Source: Rhodobacter sp.
Lineage (GTDB): Bacteria > Pseudomonadota > Alphaproteobacteria > Rhodobacterales > Rhodobacteraceae
Direction: 5' to 3'
Assembly: GCA_027484145.1 (NCBI GenBank)
Contig: JAIXUH010000002.1
Location: 496,001 to 560,000 of the forward strand
DNA: 64,000 nt
The notes beneath the pieces are model-generated. The model did not search any database. It saw only the letters and a list, made by a program, of their open reading frames with translations, and was not told where the DNA came from. Both the position numbers and the translations under genes were made by a program. Numbering within the stretch: the stretch's first letter is position 1; each line of letters begins with the position of its first letter. Positions 38,211 to 47,480 of this stretch are shown piece by piece.

Positions 38211-39296
38211 TTAGCGGTAGAGCAGGCTGGTGCCATTGGCAAACAGATGCACCTTTTCCGGCACCGCCGTCAGCGACACCAGTTTGCGGCGCAGATCGGC
38301 GTGAATCCCTGGCAGCTTTGCCACCACTTGCGCGGCATCGCCCTGCCGCTTGAAATACAGCAGCGTCACTTCGCCCAGGGCTTCGGTGATTTCCACCTCG
38401 CCCTTGAAGATGGCTTCGCCTTCGGTGCCGACCATGTCTTCCGGGCGCACACCGATGTTGACCTTTAGCCCCTTGTCGGCGGCAAGTGTTGGCACGGCAG
38501 AGCGGGCCATTCCGCCATTGGCCAGCTTGACCGTGGTCACGCTGCCAGTTTCCACCACTTCGCCCGGCAACAGGTTCATGGCAGGCGAGCCGATGAACTG
38601 CGCCACGAATTCATTCTGCGGGCGTTCATAGAGTGTAAGCGGGCTGCCAACCTGGCTGATCCCGCCCCCGGCAAGCACAACAATGCGGCTGGCCAAAGTC
38701 ATCGCCTCGACCTGATCATGGGTCACATAGATCATGGTCGAATTGGGCATCGACTCTTTCAGTTGCGCAATCTCGATCCGGGTGGCCACGCGCAGCGCCG
38801 CATCAAGGTTCGACAGGGGTTCGTCGAACAGATAAACCTTCGGGTCGCGCACGATGCTGCGCCCGATGGCAACCCGCTGCCGCTGCCCGCCGGACAAGGC
38901 CTTTGGCAGACGGTCAAGATAGGGTTCCAACTGCAGAATACGCGCTGCCTTGGCAACGGCCGCATCAATATCGGCCTGCGATTTCTTGGCGATTTTCAGC
39001 GCAAAGCTCATGTTGTCGCGCACAGTCATGTGCGGATAGAGCGCGTAAGACTGGAACACCATGGCGATCCCGCGCTGCGCGGGCGGCACGTCGTTCATCC
39101 GCACGCCATCGATGCTGAAATCACCGCCCGTGATCCGCTCCAGCCCCGCGATCATGCGCAACAGCGTTGACTTGCCACAGCCAGAGGGGCCGACGAACAC
39201 GATCAACTCGCCCGTCTTGATATCAAGGTTGATGTTTTTCAACACCTTGACTTCACCATACGCCTTTTCGACGTTCGTCAGTTTCAGTTCGGCCAT
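38211..39296 (-). CDS. aglK: AglK, ATPase of alpha-glucoside ABC importer
   Basis: A 361-residue MalK/UgpC-type ATPase. Walker A is GPSGCGKST, the Q loop is VFQSYALYPHMTV, the signature ALSGGQRQRVAIGR and Walker B YLFDEPLSNLDA; the switch His follows in YVTHDQVEAM. The C-terminal regulatory (TOBE/OB-like) part is present (NIGVRPEDMVG). Last gene of the leftward agl operon, 15 bases after the alpha-glucosidase, and followed by a strong terminator. Gene order E-F-G-A-K equals the alpha-glucoside operon described in Sinorhizobium meliloti. Confidence 0.93.
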   Translation of the reverse strand: MAELKLTNVEKAYGEVKVLKNINLDIKTGELIVFVGPSGCGKSTLLRMIAGLERITGGDFSIDGVRMNDVPPAQRGIAMVFQSYALYPHMTVRDNMSFALKIAKKSQADIDAAVAKAARILQLEPYLDRLPKALSGGQRQRVAIGRSIVRDPKVYLFDEPLSNLDAALRVATRIEIAQLKESMPNSTMIYVTHDQVEAMTLASRIVVLAGGGISQVGSPLTLYERPQNEFVAQFIGSPAMNLLPGEVVETGSVTTVKLANGGMARSAVPTLAADKGLKVNIGVRPEDMVGTEGEAIFKGEVEITEALGEVTLLYFKRQGDAAQVVAKLPGIHADLRRKLVSLTAVPEKVHLFANGTSLLYR

Positions 39297-39311
39297 TGCG
39301 GGTCCCCTCCC

Positions 39312-40943
39312 TTATTCTTTCTGCATCAGGCAAAACCCCCAGCGGCCAAGGGTAACCTTGCCCTGAACGGCTGCACTGCTGCCAAGCGCCCCGGCGACGG
39401 GGGCCCATGATCCGGTTGGCAAGGTGGTCGAGACCTCGCCCTCGCCAAGATTGAAGGCGCAGAATATTGCACCCTCACCGTTTCGCATGAACTGCACCAG
39501 ATCACCGGTTGCGGTGATTTCGGTCATATCGCCGTCGCGCAGCACCTTGTTGGCGCGCCGGAAGGCAAGCGCCCGGCGGTAGTGGTTCAGCATCGAGTCG
39601 ACGGCCTGATCCTGTGCGGCGACCGACCGGCTTAGATGAGAAGCGGTCACCGGAAGCCAAGGCTTGGCCTCACTGAACCCGCCGTTTCCGTTGTCGGAGA
39701 CCCAGACCATTGGCGTGCGGCAGCCATCGCGGCCCTTGAACTCGGGCCAGAACTGGATTCCGTAAGGGTCTTGCAGATCTTCAAAGGCGATGTCTGCTTC
39801 CGGCAGACCCAGTTCTTCGCCCTGATACAGGCACAAAGACCCGCGCAGGCACATCAGCAGAACCGTGTAAGTCTTTGCTGCGGTGTCCGAAAGACCCCAA
39901 CGGGTGACATGACGGATGGTATCATGGTTGGAATAGGCCCAGCAGGGCCATGCATCCGGCGCCACCGCTGTCATCCGGGAAAAGGTCTGCTCCAGCAACC
40001 CTGCCGACAGTCGGGTGGGTTGCAGCATTTCGAACGGATAGCACATCTGCACCTTGTCACCGCCCGAGGTATACTCGGCCATGATCTCAAGCCCGCGCTG
40101 TGCATCGCCCACCTCGCCCACGGCGGCGGCGTTGTAGGGGTTCAGAACGGCCCGGAAGCGTTGCAGGAAGGCAAGGTTTTCCGGCTGGTTCTTGGAAAAC
40201 AGGTGAATCTGGTGATTGTAGGGGTTCACCTTTGGCGCAATCGAGTCGTTGCGCAACCCTGCCGGCAACGAAGGATTGTCGCGCAAGTATTTGTCGGCAA
40301 AGTAGAAATTGATAGTGTCCAGACGGAAGCCATCGACCCCGCGTTCCAGCCAGAACCGTGCCACGTCCAGCAGGGCATCTTGCACAGGGGCGTGGTGCAG
40401 GTTCAGGTCCGGCTGGCTGGTCAGGAAGTTGTGCAGGTAGTACTGTTCGCGACGCCCGTCCCAAGCCCATGCCGACCCGCCGAACACCGACAGCCAGTTG
40501 TTGGGCGGTGTACCATCGGGCTTTGCATCGGCCCAGACAAACCAGTCGGCCTTGTCATTGCTGCGGTTCTGGCGGCTTTGCTGGAACCATGGGTGCTGGT
40601 CACTGGTGTGCGACAGCACCAGATCGATCAGCACCTTCAGGCCAAGGCCATGCGCCCGTGCCACCAATGCGTCGAAATCAGCAAGTGCACCAAACATCGG
40701 GTCTACGTCGCAATAATTGCTGACGTCATAGCCGAAGTCCTTCATCGGGCTTGTGAAGAAAGGGCTGATCCAGATCACATCGGCGCCAAGGCTGGCGATA
40801 TGGTCCAGCCGCTGGGTGATGCCTTGCAGGTCACCCACGCCATCGCCATTGCTGTCTTGATAGCTGCGGGGGTAGATCTGATAGATCACCGCCCCGCGCC
40901 ACCAATCCGCCTGCCCTGCCATCACGTTCCGTTCCACAGTCAT
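39312..40943 (-). CDS. aglA: AglA, alpha-glucosidase (GH13)
   Basis: A 543-residue cytoplasmic GH13 enzyme that hydrolyses imported alpha-glucosides such as maltose, sucrose or trehalose. Nucleophile D209 in GVDGFRLDTINF, acid/base E277 in AAAVGEVGD and transition-state D341 in YSNHDTIRH; region I is DLVLSHTSDQHPWF. The N-terminus WWRGAVIYQIYPRSYQDSNGDGVGDL-type block is typical. It lacks a signal peptide. It lies between the permease and ATPase genes, as in other agl operons, 7 bases after aglG. Confidence 0.94.
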   Translation of the reverse strand: MTVERNVMAGQADWWRGAVIYQIYPRSYQDSNGDGVGDLQGITQRLDHIASLGADVIWISPFFTSPMKDFGYDVSNYCDVDPMFGALADFDALVARAHGLGLKVLIDLVLSHTSDQHPWFQQSRQNRSNDKADWFVWADAKPDGTPPNNWLSVFGGSAWAWDGRREQYYLHNFLTSQPDLNLHHAPVQDALLDVARFWLERGVDGFRLDTINFYFADKYLRDNPSLPAGLRNDSIAPKVNPYNHQIHLFSKNQPENLAFLQRFRAVLNPYNAAAVGEVGDAQRGLEIMAEYTSGGDKVQMCYPFEMLQPTRLSAGLLEQTFSRMTAVAPDAWPCWAYSNHDTIRHVTRWGLSDTAAKTYTVLLMCLRGSLCLYQGEELGLPEADIAFEDLQDPYGIQFWPEFKGRDGCRTPMVWVSDNGNGGFSEAKPWLPVTASHLSRSVAAQDQAVDSMLNHYRRALAFRRANKVLRDGDMTEITATGDLVQFMRNGEGAIFCAFNLGEGEVSTTLPTGSWAPVAGALGSSAAVQGKVTLGRWGFCLMQKE

Positions 40944-40950
40944 GTCCGTC

Positions 40951-42090
40951 TTACTTCACCGAGCCGGCCAACAGGCCGCGCACAAGGTATTTCTGCATCG
41001 CAAAGAACACGATCAGTGGCACCGCGATCGACACAAAGGCCGAGGCTGACAGAATTTCCCAATCGCCGCCACGTGACCCCATCAGGTTGACGATATTGCC
41101 CGTCAGCACCTGCTGATCGTTCGAGGTGCCAAGGAACACCAGCGCCACCAAAAGGTCATTCCATGTCCACAGGAACTGGAAGATCGCAAAGGATGCGAGC
41201 GCCGGAAAGGACAGCGGCAGGATGATCTTGGTGAAAATCTGGAAATCGGTGGCGCCATCCACCTTGGCGCATTCAATGATGTCCTTTGGCAGGCCGACCA
41301 TATAGTTTCGCAAAAGGTATATCGCGAGCGGCAGGCCAAAGCCGGTATGGGCCAGCCAGATGCCCAGATAGCCCTTGCCGATGCCGATGGCATTGTGGAT
41401 CTGCAACAGCGGGATCAGCGCCAGTTGCAGCGGCACGACCAGAAGGCCGACGATGGCCGCGATCAGCAGCGCCCGGCCCGGAAACTCCATCCACGCAAGG
41501 GCATAGGCGGCAAAGGCCGCAATCAGGATCGGGATGATGGTGGCCGGAATGGCTACGGTCGCCGTGTTCATGAAGGCCTGAAAGATCGACTGACCGGCCA
41601 GAGGACTGAACAGCACGAGGTTGTAGTTGGCCGTCGAAAACTCGGGCGGGGTTGCGGCCGTCGTGAAGATACGCGGCAGGCGCATGCCTTCGGTTGTGAC
41701 GGGCGAGGTCAGGGCATAGGCCCCATCGGCCTGTACGGTGACTGATATCCCATCATCCAGCGAAGCGGTATCCCCCGGCGCATAGGCCGTGGGTTCGCGC
41801 GATGACGTGCCCCATGCGCTCACGGTCACCCCGTCGGTGCCAAACAGGCGGCCCTCCACAACGAACACGCCGTCTTTGGCCACTTCCGCCCCTTCGACGC
41901 GGATCGGCGACATCTGCTGTTCTTGCGTGAACAGCGCATTCCACCAGCCGGACGAGACGATCTGATCGCCAGAACGGAAGGATGAAACCAGAAGGCCAAT
42001 GGTCGGGATCACCCACAGCAGGACGAGAAGCCCGACCGAAATGTGAACAGCCCAGGTGAGTGCGGGTTTTTTGCCGGCAATGTTTTCCAT
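40951..42090 (-). CDS. aglG: AglG, inner-membrane permease of alpha-glucoside ABC importer
   Basis: A 379-residue MalG-type permease. TM1 (HISVGLLVLLWVIPTIGLLVSSF) is followed by an unusually long periplasmic insert of about 120 residues, then five more segments. The EAA loop that contacts the ATPase is ECAKVDGATDFQIFTKIILPL. The insert rich in beta strands (GVFVVEGRLFG, GISVTVQADGAYAL) is also a feature of AglG in my recollection. It follows aglF by 19 bases. Confidence 0.9.
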   Translation of the reverse strand: MENIAGKKPALTWAVHISVGLLVLLWVIPTIGLLVSSFRSGDQIVSSGWWNALFTQEQQMSPIRVEGAEVAKDGVFVVEGRLFGTDGVTVSAWGTSSREPTAYAPGDTASLDDGISVTVQADGAYALTSPVTTEGMRLPRIFTTAATPPEFSTANYNLVLFSPLAGQSIFQAFMNTATVAIPATIIPILIAAFAAYALAWMEFPGRALLIAAIVGLLVVPLQLALIPLLQIHNAIGIGKGYLGIWLAHTGFGLPLAIYLLRNYMVGLPKDIIECAKVDGATDFQIFTKIILPLSFPALASFAIFQFLWTWNDLLVALVFLGTSNDQQVLTGNIVNLMGSRGGDWEILSASAFVSIAVPLIVFFAMQKYLVRGLLAGSVK

Positions 42091-42109
42091 GTCGTTCCCC
42101 TCCCGCGCC

Positions 42110-43333
42110 TCAGCGCATTTCCTTGCGCGCGTTGTAGACGTTCCAGACCAGGATCGGCGTGACCAACAGCAGGATCACCATGGCCGAGGCCGAGCCGACG
42201 CCCCAATCCACCGCGACAAACAGCTTGTCATACATGTAGTTGGCCAGAACCTGCGTTTCTTGCTGGCCACCCGACATGGCACGGACGATATCAAACACCT
42301 TCAGCACGGTGATGGTGATGGTGGTCCAGACCACGACGATGGTGCCCATGATCTGCGGCACCTTGATCTTGAAGAAAATCTGGAACGGGTTCGCGCCGTC
42401 GATGATGGCGGCCTCAATCGTGTCTTCGGGCACACCACGCAGCGCCGCCGAAAGGATCACCATGGCAAAACCGGTTTGCAGCCAGATCAGCACCGCCATC
42501 AGGAAGAAGTTGTTCCAGAACGGGATTTGCAGCCAGAATTGCGGCTGACCATAGGGCAGTTGCGCGGTTGCCGCGCCAAAGCCCCATGACACGGCCACAT
42601 AGGCCAGCCATGCCCCGACCACGATGCCAAGAACGCGCAGCGCCTTGGCCATCGTGCCTCCGTCCGACAAAGCCCGCACCTGCCCCCAGACCACCCACAG
42701 GATCGCTGCGGCCCCTGCCAGCAGGATCAGCGCAGGAAGCACCCGCAACAACAGGAACGACCCTGCCCCGCCATCAAATTTCAGCCAGATCGCGTTCAGA
42801 ATGCCGATCTGGGTCTGACCAGCTTCGCGTGTGTCATAGATCAGCTTCCAGATCACCGAGGCGCCGACAAAGGAAATCGCCATCGGCATGAAGATCATGG
42901 ATTTGGCGATATTGCCCCAACGGATGCGGTCGGTCAGTTGTGCGGCCAGCAGACCAAAGGCGGTTGCCATGGCGGGCACGACGATCAGCCAGATGGCGTT
43001 GTTGCGCAGGGATTCCCAGAATTTGTCCTCGCCCAGCATCTGGCGATAGTTGTCAAATCCCACGAAGACCAATTCGCCCGCTTCGTTGCGGTTCAGCGAC
43101 AGCCAAGCTGTCGCGAACACCGGATAGGCAAGGTAAAGGCCCAGGGCAAGAACGGCAGGCAACAGAAACAGCCACGGGCGAACCGCATTTGCGCGGGTGA
43201 TGTTTCGGTTGGCATTCGGGCCGCCGACCGGAAAGATGGCCTTATCAAGCACGATGTTCGACAGCCAGAAGTAGCCAACGCAGCCACCAACGCCGATAAC
43301 AATGGTCAACAGTGCCAGAAATGCCTGTTCCAT
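42110..43333 (-). CDS. aglF: AglF, inner-membrane permease of alpha-glucoside ABC importer
   Basis: A 407-residue MalF-type permease. About eight hydrophobic stretches, including ALLTIVIGVGGCVGYFWL at the N-terminus, WLFLLPAVLALGLYLAYPVFAT, and LPALILLAGAAAILWVVWG in an extra middle region. The EAA loop is EAAIIDGANPFQIFFKIKVP. The C-terminus includes a Met/Ile-rich final segment and NVYNARKEMR. Pairs with AglG in the membrane. It starts 120 bases after aglE, the largest gap in the operon, where binding-protein operons often have a processing site. Confidence 0.9.
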   Translation of the reverse strand: MEQAFLALLTIVIGVGGCVGYFWLSNIVLDKAIFPVGGPNANRNITRANAVRPWLFLLPAVLALGLYLAYPVFATAWLSLNRNEAGELVFVGFDNYRQMLGEDKFWESLRNNAIWLIVVPAMATAFGLLAAQLTDRIRWGNIAKSMIFMPMAISFVGASVIWKLIYDTREAGQTQIGILNAIWLKFDGGAGSFLLLRVLPALILLAGAAAILWVVWGQVRALSDGGTMAKALRVLGIVVGAWLAYVAVSWGFGAATAQLPYGQPQFWLQIPFWNNFFLMAVLIWLQTGFAMVILSAALRGVPEDTIEAAIIDGANPFQIFFKIKVPQIMGTIVVVWTTITITVLKVFDIVRAMSGGQQETQVLANYMYDKLFVAVDWGVGSASAMVILLLVTPILVWNVYNARKEMR

Positions 43334-43453
43334 TCCGTCCCCTCCCGAAATTTTGTGCTGGTCTTTCCCCGTCCGGTTTTCCCGGATCTGTCGTCTTGGT
43401 GGGTCCGGCCCGGCATTGTGCCGGACCGGATCATCGCAGCCCCGGTTACGGGA

Positions 43454-44800
43454 TTACTTCGGCCAGCTGGACTGGATCGTGTCGGCCACTTCTTGTGCCG
43501 ATTTGCCGCCGACATAGTCGACCATGCCGGTCCAGAACGAACCTGCGCCAACAGCGCCCGGCATCAGGTCAGAGCCGTCAAAGCGGAAGGTGGTGGCGTT
43601 TGCCAGAATCTCACCCTGCTTTTTCAGTGCAGCCGAACCATACAGCTCGGTGTTCACGGCCTTGTGCGGCGTGACGAAACCGGTCTGCGCCATCCAAACT
43701 TCGTGCGCGATCGGGGTCTTCAGCCATTCGATGAAGGCACGAGCGGCTTCGGAGTCTTTCATGATGAAGGCAAGCGTGCCTGCACCCAGAACCGGCTGAC
43801 CCAGATCCTTGCCCGCATAGGCCGGGAAGTAGAAGAAGTCAGCATCGGTGCCCAGTTCCGTGCCTTCGGGGAAGAACGACGGAATGAACGACGCCTGGCG
43901 GTGCATGTAGCAACCGGGGGGCGACGAGAAGAGGCCCTTGGGGCTGTCGCGGAAGTCGGTCGAGGCCACGGCAGCAGCGCCACCCTGAACATAGGCATCG
44001 TTCTTGGCGAATGCGCCGAACTCGTCGATAGCAGCCACGACTTCGGGGCTGTTGAACGGCAGTTCGTTCTTGACCCATGCGTCATAGACCGACGGCGGCT
44101 GCGTGCGCAGCATCATGTCTTCGACCCAGTCTGTCGCCGGCCAGCCGGTAGCACCACCTGAACCCAGACCGATGCACCACGGCGTGCCACCATCAGCCAC
44201 GATCTTGTCGGTCAGGGCCTTCAGGTCTTCCATCGTGGTCGGAACGGCATAGCCTGCGTCTTCAAAGTTCTCGGGGCTGTACCAGACCAGCGACTTCACG
44301 TCGGCCTTGTAGGGGAAGGCGAACAGGGCTTCGGCCCCGTCCTTGCCTTTGGCGGTGCCAAGGGCAGCCCATGACGCGCCTGCGCCATAGTTGTCGGTCA
44401 GCCACTGTGCGGTTTCAGCACCCAGCGGGGTGATGAAACCCTTGCCAGCCAGATCGGCGATCAGGCCCGGCTGCGGCAGAACCGCGACGTCCGGGGGCGA
44501 ACCGGCTTCGGCGTCGATGATGATCTGCTGCTCATAGCCTTCCGACGACGAGTAATTCACGGCAACGCCAGAGGCGGCGGTGAAATAGGCCAGCATGGTT
44601 TCGACCAGAACCTGGTCTTCGCCGCGCCATGGCCCGAAGAGCGAGATTGACTGGCCTTCCAGATTGGTGGCCTCGTCAAACGCCTTGTAGCTGTCCCAGT
44701 TGAACGCGCCTTCGCCAACAGGAAACTTCAGGTCCTGCGCATGTGCGCCACCTGCAAAGATCGCCAGCGCGGCGGCGCTGACATAAAGCTTGGATTTCAT
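43454..44800 (-). CDS. aglE: AglE, periplasmic alpha-glucoside-binding protein
   Basis: A 448-residue family 1 solute-binding protein. Signal peptide MKSKLYVSAAALAIFAGGAHA, cut before QDLKFP. The lobe motifs include LEGQSISLFGPWRGEDQV, DVAVLPQPGLIADLAGKG, FAFPYKADVKSLVWYSPENF and YMHRQASFIPSFFPEG. First gene of the agl operon, read away from the LacI regulator; GGGAGGACTACAT precedes the ATG. Expected to be the most abundant product, and the gap to aglF fits this. Confidence 0.93.
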   Translation of the reverse strand: MKSKLYVSAAALAIFAGGAHAQDLKFPVGEGAFNWDSYKAFDEATNLEGQSISLFGPWRGEDQVLVETMLAYFTAASGVAVNYSSSEGYEQQIIIDAEAGSPPDVAVLPQPGLIADLAGKGFITPLGAETAQWLTDNYGAGASWAALGTAKGKDGAEALFAFPYKADVKSLVWYSPENFEDAGYAVPTTMEDLKALTDKIVADGGTPWCIGLGSGGATGWPATDWVEDMMLRTQPPSVYDAWVKNELPFNSPEVVAAIDEFGAFAKNDAYVQGGAAAVASTDFRDSPKGLFSSPPGCYMHRQASFIPSFFPEGTELGTDADFFYFPAYAGKDLGQPVLGAGTLAFIMKDSEAARAFIEWLKTPIAHEVWMAQTGFVTPHKAVNTELYGSAALKKQGEILANATTFRFDGSDLMPGAVGAGSFWTGMVDYVGGKSAQEVADTIQSSWPK

Positions 44801-44884
44801 ATGTAGTCCTCCCGGATAACCCCGCCCATCTTGCGGGGCGTTTTGCCAACAGTAGCCTGTCGGCGACAAAAAAGAATCGCCTTC

Positions 44885-44896
44885 AAACCGCTTTGG
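44885..44896. promoter_or_regulatory. AglR operator candidate 1 (AAACCGCTTTGG)
   Basis: A near-palindrome with the central C-G typical of LacI-family operators, 85 bases upstream of the aglE start. Confidence 0.5.
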
Positions 44897-44933
44897 ATGG
44901 CGCACAATTGCCGAACCCATGGGGCAAGTCAAT

Positions 44934-44945
44934 CCAAAGCGCCTT
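44934..44945. promoter_or_regulatory. AglR operator candidate 2 (CCAAAGCGCCTT)
   Basis: Its complement reads AAGGCGCTTTGG, sharing CGCTTTGG with site 1 in inverted orientation, about 50 bases to the right of it. The other half is weaker. Confidence 0.35.
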
Positions 44946-45058
44946 CAATCTGGCGCTTCTGCCAAGTTTGCAGGCGCAGCAATTTGCTATAACGATTACG
45001 CTGGCCGACGATAGGCTTTGACCTCTTGGTGCAGTCTGGCTAAGGTCCGGCTCGATTG

Positions 45059-45070
45059 AAACCGTTTTGG
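45059..45070. promoter_or_regulatory. AglR operator candidate 3 (AAACCGTTTTGG)
   Basis: Differs from site 1 at one base and lies 14 bases before the aglR ATG, a position suited to autorepression. Confidence 0.5.
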
Positions 45071-45084
45071 GCGCCTGCCGCGCG

Positions 45085-46113
45085 ATGAATCTAAAGGAAC
45101 TCTCCTCGAAACTGGGCCTTTCGCCCACAACCGTCAGTCGTGCGCTGAACGGTTACCCCGAGGTCAATGAGGCCACCCGTGAACGGGTCATGGCGGCGGC
45201 AAAACGGCACAACTATCACCCAAACACCCGCGCCATCCGTCTTGCCACAGGGCGGGCCATGGCGGTGGGGCACGTCATTCCGATTGCGACGCGCCATGAA
45301 ATCGTGAACCCTGTCTTTGCCGATTTCATCGCCGGCGCGGGCGAGACCTACAGCCGCAATGACTATGACATGGTGCTGTCGGTGGTGCCCGATGATCAGG
45401 AAGAAAACACCTATCGCGGGCTGAAATCCAAGGGCAATGTCGATGGCGTCATCGTGCATGCGCCCAAGATGAACGATCCACGCATTGCCCTGTTGCGCGA
45501 TGTTGGCCTGCCCTTTGTTGTGCATGGCCGCGCCACGGGCACCGCCCTGCCCTATAGCTGGCTGGATGTGAACAACCGCCGGGCCTTTCAGCGTGCCACC
45601 GAGTTCTTGCTGGACCTTGGGCATCTGCGCATCGGTCTGGTCAATGGCCTGGAATTCATGGATTTCGCCATTCGCCGCCGGACCGGATATGTGGATGCCC
45701 TGACCCAGCGTGGCATCGCCATTGATCCGCCGCTGATGTCATCGGACGAGATGACCGAAGTGGCGGGCTATCGGGCCGCGCGCACCATGCTGAACCTGTC
45801 TGCGCCGCCGACAGCGTTTCTGGTGGCGTCGATGATCTCGGGCATGGGGGTCCGCCGCGCTGTTGAAGAGCGCGGTCTTGCCATGGGCCGCGATATCTCG
45901 GTCATCATTCATGATGACGATCTGAGCTACATGAAGAACGGCGAAGACCTGCCCATTTTCACCGCCACCCGGTCTTCGGTGCGTGAGGCGGGCCGTCTGA
46001 CCGCCGAGATGCTGCTGGAACTGATCGCGCACCCTGACATCGGCCCGCAGAACCGCTTGCTGGAGGCAGAATTGATTATCGGTCAATCCACTGGCCCCGC
46101 CCCCCGACCCTGA
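45085..46113 (+). CDS. aglR: AglR, LacI-family regulator of alpha-glucoside genes
   Basis: A 342-residue repressor. The LacI helix-turn-helix is LKELSSKLGLSPTTVSRALNGYPEVNEATRERV with the hinge helix after HPNTRAIRLATGRA; the rest is a periplasmic-binding-protein-like sugar domain. It is divergent from aglE and leads the rightward genes bgl and glk. The inducer is probably an alpha-glucoside or glucose. ATG 45085 sets the helix-turn-helix at the N-terminus; a start six codons earlier is less likely since it would overlap operator site 3. Confidence 0.92.
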   Translation: MNLKELSSKLGLSPTTVSRALNGYPEVNEATRERVMAAAKRHNYHPNTRAIRLATGRAMAVGHVIPIATRHEIVNPVFADFIAGAGETYSRNDYDMVLSVVPDDQEENTYRGLKSKGNVDGVIVHAPKMNDPRIALLRDVGLPFVVHGRATGTALPYSWLDVNNRRAFQRATEFLLDLGHLRIGLVNGLEFMDFAIRRRTGYVDALTQRGIAIDPPLMSSDEMTEVAGYRAARTMLNLSAPPTAFLVASMISGMGVRRAVEERGLAMGRDISVIIHDDDLSYMKNGEDLPIFTATRSSVREAGRLTAEMLLELIAHPDIGPQNRLLEAELIIGQSTGPAPRP

Positions 46114-46142
46114 CCTCGCCCTTAACCTCAAGGCCCGCTGCC

Positions 46143-47471
46143 ATGTCCCTCTCCCGCTTCGATTTTCCCGAAGGTTTTGTTTTTGGCGCGGCGACCGCAG
46201 CCTATCAGATCGAAGGCAGCGCCTTTGGCGGCTGCGGGTCAAGCCATTGGGATACGTTTGCCGCCACCCCCGGCAATGTGGTCAAGGCCGAAGGCGGTGC
46301 GCGGGCCTGCGATCACTACCACCAATGGCCGGCCGACCTTGACCTGCTCCGGGCGGCAAACATGGATGGCTACCGTTTTTCCACCTCATGGGCGCGGGTC
46401 ATGCCCGATGGTGTGACGGTGAACCCCAAAGGCCTCGATTTCTATGACCGTCTGGTTGATGGGATGTTGGCGCGTGGGCTGAAACCCTTCCAGACGTTGT
46501 ATCATTGGGAAATGCCCTCGGCGCTTGCCGACAAGGGCGGCTGGACCAACCGCGACACCTGTTTCCGTTTCGCCGATTTTGCCGAGGCGATCACCCGCCG
46601 GATCGGGGACCGTGTCGCCTCGATTGCCACGATCAATGAACCGTGGTGCGTGGCGTGGCTGTCGCATTTCATCGGGGCGCATGCGCCGGGTTTGCGTGAC
46701 ATTCGTGCAGCAGCGCGGGCCATGCACCACATTCTGCTCGCACATGGCGCGGCGGTTGAGCGGTTGCGCGGAATGGGGCAGCCCAACCTTGGCATCGTGC
46801 TGAACTTTGACCATGCCACCCCCGCCTCTCCCGCGGCGAAGGATCAGGAGGCCGCAGCCCGCTGGGACGGCATCTTCAACCGCTGGTTCATCGAAGGCAT
46901 CACCCGGCAGGCCTATCCCGAAATCGTGCTGGAGGGGTTGGGCCCCCATATGCCGCAGGGCTGGCAAGACGATATGGCCCTGATCGGTCAGAAGCTGGAT
47001 TGGCTGGGCGTCAACTATTACACCCGCCACCTGCATGCCCATGACGAGACCGCCGCATGGCCGCATCTGAAGGACGTGCCGGGCAATTTGCCGAAAACCC
47101 AGATGGGCTGGGAAATCTACCCTGATGGTCTGCACCATTTTCTGACCCGCATGGCGCGCGACTATGTGGGTGACCTGCCGATCTATGTCACCGAAAATGG
47201 TATGGCCAATGCCGATGTGGTGGAAGACGGCGCCGTAACCGATGCCGTGCGCGAGGATTTTCTGTTTTCGCACCTGGCCGCCACCCGCCGCGCCATTGCC
47301 GATGGGGCCAATGTAAGGGGCTTCTTCTATTGGTCGCTTCTGGACAATTATGAATGGGCCGAAGGCTATGCCAAGCGGTTTGGTCTGGTGCATGTCGACT
47401 ATGACAGCTTGAAGCGCACCCCGAAATCCTCGTATCACGCGCTCGCCCGTGCACTTGCGCGCAATGACTGA
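46143..47471 (+). CDS. Beta-glucosidase (GH1)
   Basis: A 442-residue GH1 enzyme. The N-terminal FPEGFVFGAATAAYQIEG is the family signature; acid/base E166 in TINEPW and nucleophile E351 in YVTENGMA. There is no signal peptide, so it acts on imported beta-glucosides or cellobiose-type sugars. It is 29 bases after aglR and 9 bases before glucokinase, on the same strand, which links the alpha- and beta-glucoside routes to a common glucose pool. Confidence 0.95.
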   Translation: MSLSRFDFPEGFVFGAATAAYQIEGSAFGGCGSSHWDTFAATPGNVVKAEGGARACDHYHQWPADLDLLRAANMDGYRFSTSWARVMPDGVTVNPKGLDFYDRLVDGMLARGLKPFQTLYHWEMPSALADKGGWTNRDTCFRFADFAEAITRRIGDRVASIATINEPWCVAWLSHFIGAHAPGLRDIRAAARAMHHILLAHGAAVERLRGMGQPNLGIVLNFDHATPASPAAKDQEAAARWDGIFNRWFIEGITRQAYPEIVLEGLGPHMPQGWQDDMALIGQKLDWLGVNYYTRHLHAHDETAAWPHLKDVPGNLPKTQMGWEIYPDGLHHFLTRMARDYVGDLPIYVTENGMANADVVEDGAVTDAVREDFLFSHLAATRRAIADGANVRGFFYWSLLDNYEWAEGYAKRFGLVHVDYDSLKRTPKSSYHALARALARND

Positions 47472-47480
47472 GGGATCACC

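Larger units (their letters stand above)
44801..45084. promoter_or_regulatory. aglE-aglR divergent regulatory region
   Basis: A 284-base region carrying the promoters of both transcripts. It holds three related sites (listed separately). A stem-loop CCCCGC/GCGGGG with a short loop lies at about 44820-44837 in the aglE leader, just before its ribosome site. TATAAC at 44988-44993 is a possible -10 element for aglR, but no matching -35 was found at 17 bases. Confidence 0.6.
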
